Part shown: piece by piece, positions 6,145-6,604 of the stretch
Layout: each line of letters begins with the position of its first letter
How positions within the stretch are numbered: the stretch's first letter is position 1
Source of the DNA: Chitinophagaceae bacterium
GTDB lineage: Bacteria; Bacteroidota; Bacteroidia; Chitinophagales; Chitinophagaceae
Length of the DNA: 6,604 nucleotides
Direction of reading: 5' to 3'
Assembly: GCA_003167015.1 (NCBI GenBank)
Contig: PMUF01000374.1
Location: 1-6,604 of the forward strand
Translations under genes and position numbers: made by a program
Notes under the pieces: model-generated
What the model saw: the letters and a program-made list of their open reading frames with translations, nothing else
Database searches by the model: none
What the model was told of the DNA's origin: nothing

Positions 6145-6569
6145 TAGTTGACAAAGTCAACTAAAATGTAAGAGAGCGGATCAAGGGGATAATCGGGGAT
6201 GTGAGAAAGTTACCAATATTGCCGGTCCCTGAAGAAATGACCAGGGGAACGGCCGGTGAATCCTTTGAAGTCTTTTATAAAATGCGCCTGATCATAGTAG
6301 CCGGCTGTGAGTGCGGTGTCGGTGAGGCTGTTGCCGGCGGAATGCTTGTCGATCGCGTTTCTCAACCGGATAATAGTGGAGAAATGTTTTGGTGATGTTC
6401 CTACTGTCTGTCTGAATCTTTTTTCAAAAGCATCCTGACTGATATACAACTCACGGGACAATTCTTTTATGGGGATCATTCCGGCTGCAGATTGGATCTT
6501 TTGAATCGCGCATCCAATGAGCGGCTCTGGCTGGGATTTGATCAACTTAGACAATAAGACCTGCTCGAG
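5785..6569. repeat. Imperfect inverted repeat formed by the paralogous AraC C-terminal regions
   Basis: The 360 bp at 5785-6144 (+) and the 360 bp at 6210-6569 (-) encode the same 119 residues plus stop with no gaps; I count 90 identical residues (about 76%). The DNA is also alike: one exact 23-bp match lies at 5929-5951 and, inverted, at 6403-6425. Similarity runs to the last codons (gATATTGGTAA in both). The arms are separated by 65 bp, a head-to-head duplication with the two 3' ends meeting. Confidence 0.85.
6145..6163. terminator. Perfect 8-bp palindrome with AAA loop between the convergent AraC genes
   Basis: TAGTTGAC-AAA-GTCAACTA starts directly after the TAA of the first AraC gene (6142-6144). 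It is a perfect 8-bp stem with a 3-base loop, placed where a bidirectional terminator would be expected. The stem is AT-rich, no T-tract follows it on the plus strand (AAATG follows), and on the minus strand only ATTACC follows, so it is not a classical intrinsic terminator. An mRNA-stabilising hairpin or a protein-binding operator are alternatives. The rest of the spacer, 6164-6209, shows nothing recognisable. Confidence 0.4.
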
Positions 6570-6604
6570 ATGAGTGACCTTTTCTGCCTTAGTGATGGCG
6601 GCGG
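6210..6604 (-). CDS. AraC-family transcriptional regulator, paralogue of the neighbouring one, 5' part beyond the window
   Basis: The frame is open from the right edge (6604) to TAA 6212-6210, so this is the C-terminal 131 or so residues of a longer gene. Residues upstream of a TTG at 6554 (…ITKAEKVTHLEQVLLSKLIKS) align with TKEEMIALLEQVLVPRLINS of the first regulator, so that TTG is not the real start. It carries both AraC helix-turn-helices: IKELSRELYISQDAFEKRFR, then RQTVGTSPKHFSTIIRLR, and LTDTALTAGYYDQAHFIKDF, ending FFRDRQYW. The segments from SQDAF to IIRLR and from AGYYDQ to DFKGF are identical to the paralogue, so both probably bind the same or very similar DNA. The N-terminal sensing domain is outside the window. 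Base composition looks somewhat more AT-rich than in the first copy. Confidence 0.9.
   Translation of the reverse strand, partial: AAITKAEKVTHLEQVLLSKLIKSQPEPLIGCAIQKIQSAAGMIPIKELSRELYISQDAFEKRFRQTVGTSPKHFSTIIRLRNAIDKHSAGNSLTDTALTAGYYDQAHFIKDFKGFTGRSPGHFFRDRQYW

Noticed and set aside
6210..6554. Treating the minus-strand frame from TTG 6554 as a complete 114-residue regulator
   Set aside because: The frame stays open to the window edge and the residues before the TTG still align with the paralogue, so the gene is cut by the window and not naturally short.

Overview
The window looks like chromosomal DNA of a Bacteroidota member, most plausibly a Chitinophaga-like member of the Chitinophagaceae. 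The clues are a gliding-motility-type C-terminal sorting domain, a second type IX secretion (T9SS) C-terminal signal, start regions without a Shine-Dalgarno, several exact matches to the Bacteroidota -7 promoter box TAnnTTTG, and an AraC regulator with the N-terminal domain typical of this phylum. The genus is an inference; no rRNA or marker gene is present.

Layout, left to right. Positions 1-174 (+) hold the last 57 codons of a large secreted or surface protein ending in a CHU_C / T9SS type B domain. Its stop codon overlaps, in the palindrome CTAG, the stop of a convergent minus-strand operon. Read in its own direction, that operon is an MbnP-like copper-binding periplasmic protein (1930-1211) followed, with an ATGA stop/start overlap, by a MauG/MbnH-like di-heme c-type peroxidase (1214-171). 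Upstream of it, on the same strand, is a broken gene (2860-1978) for a LamG-domain protein with a T9SS type A tail. It has lost most of its LamG domain and its two halves are in different frames.

From 2967 to 4442 (+) there is an intact MocR/GabR-type regulator (GntR winged helix plus a PLP-binding aminotransferase-like domain), divergent from the broken gene. The 106 bp between them (2861-2966) contain no convincing promoter box. After a short convergent spacer with a tandem repeat comes a minus-strand gene (5320-4502) fusing a SnoaL-like domain to an antibiotic-biosynthesis-monooxygenase-like (ABM) domain. Divergent from it is an AraC-family regulator (5326-6144). The two listed starts are only 5 bp apart, so at least one true start probably lies further in. 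A perfect 19-bp palindrome (6145-6163) separates this regulator from a convergent second AraC-family gene (6604-6210, cut by the window edge), a close paralogue about 76% identical over the shared 119 residues.

How the parts work together. The best functional unit is the MbnP/MbnH-like pair: in the methanobactin-associated system the di-heme enzyme oxidises a tryptophan of its MbnP partner, and this operon looks like a stand-alone version with no methanobactin genes visible. The AraC regulator probably controls the adjacent SnoaL-ABM gene, and its paralogue may read the same DNA sites. The target of the MocR regulator is not evident. I found no RNA gene, IS element, CRISPR array or origin, and no gene-free stretch longer than 300 bp.
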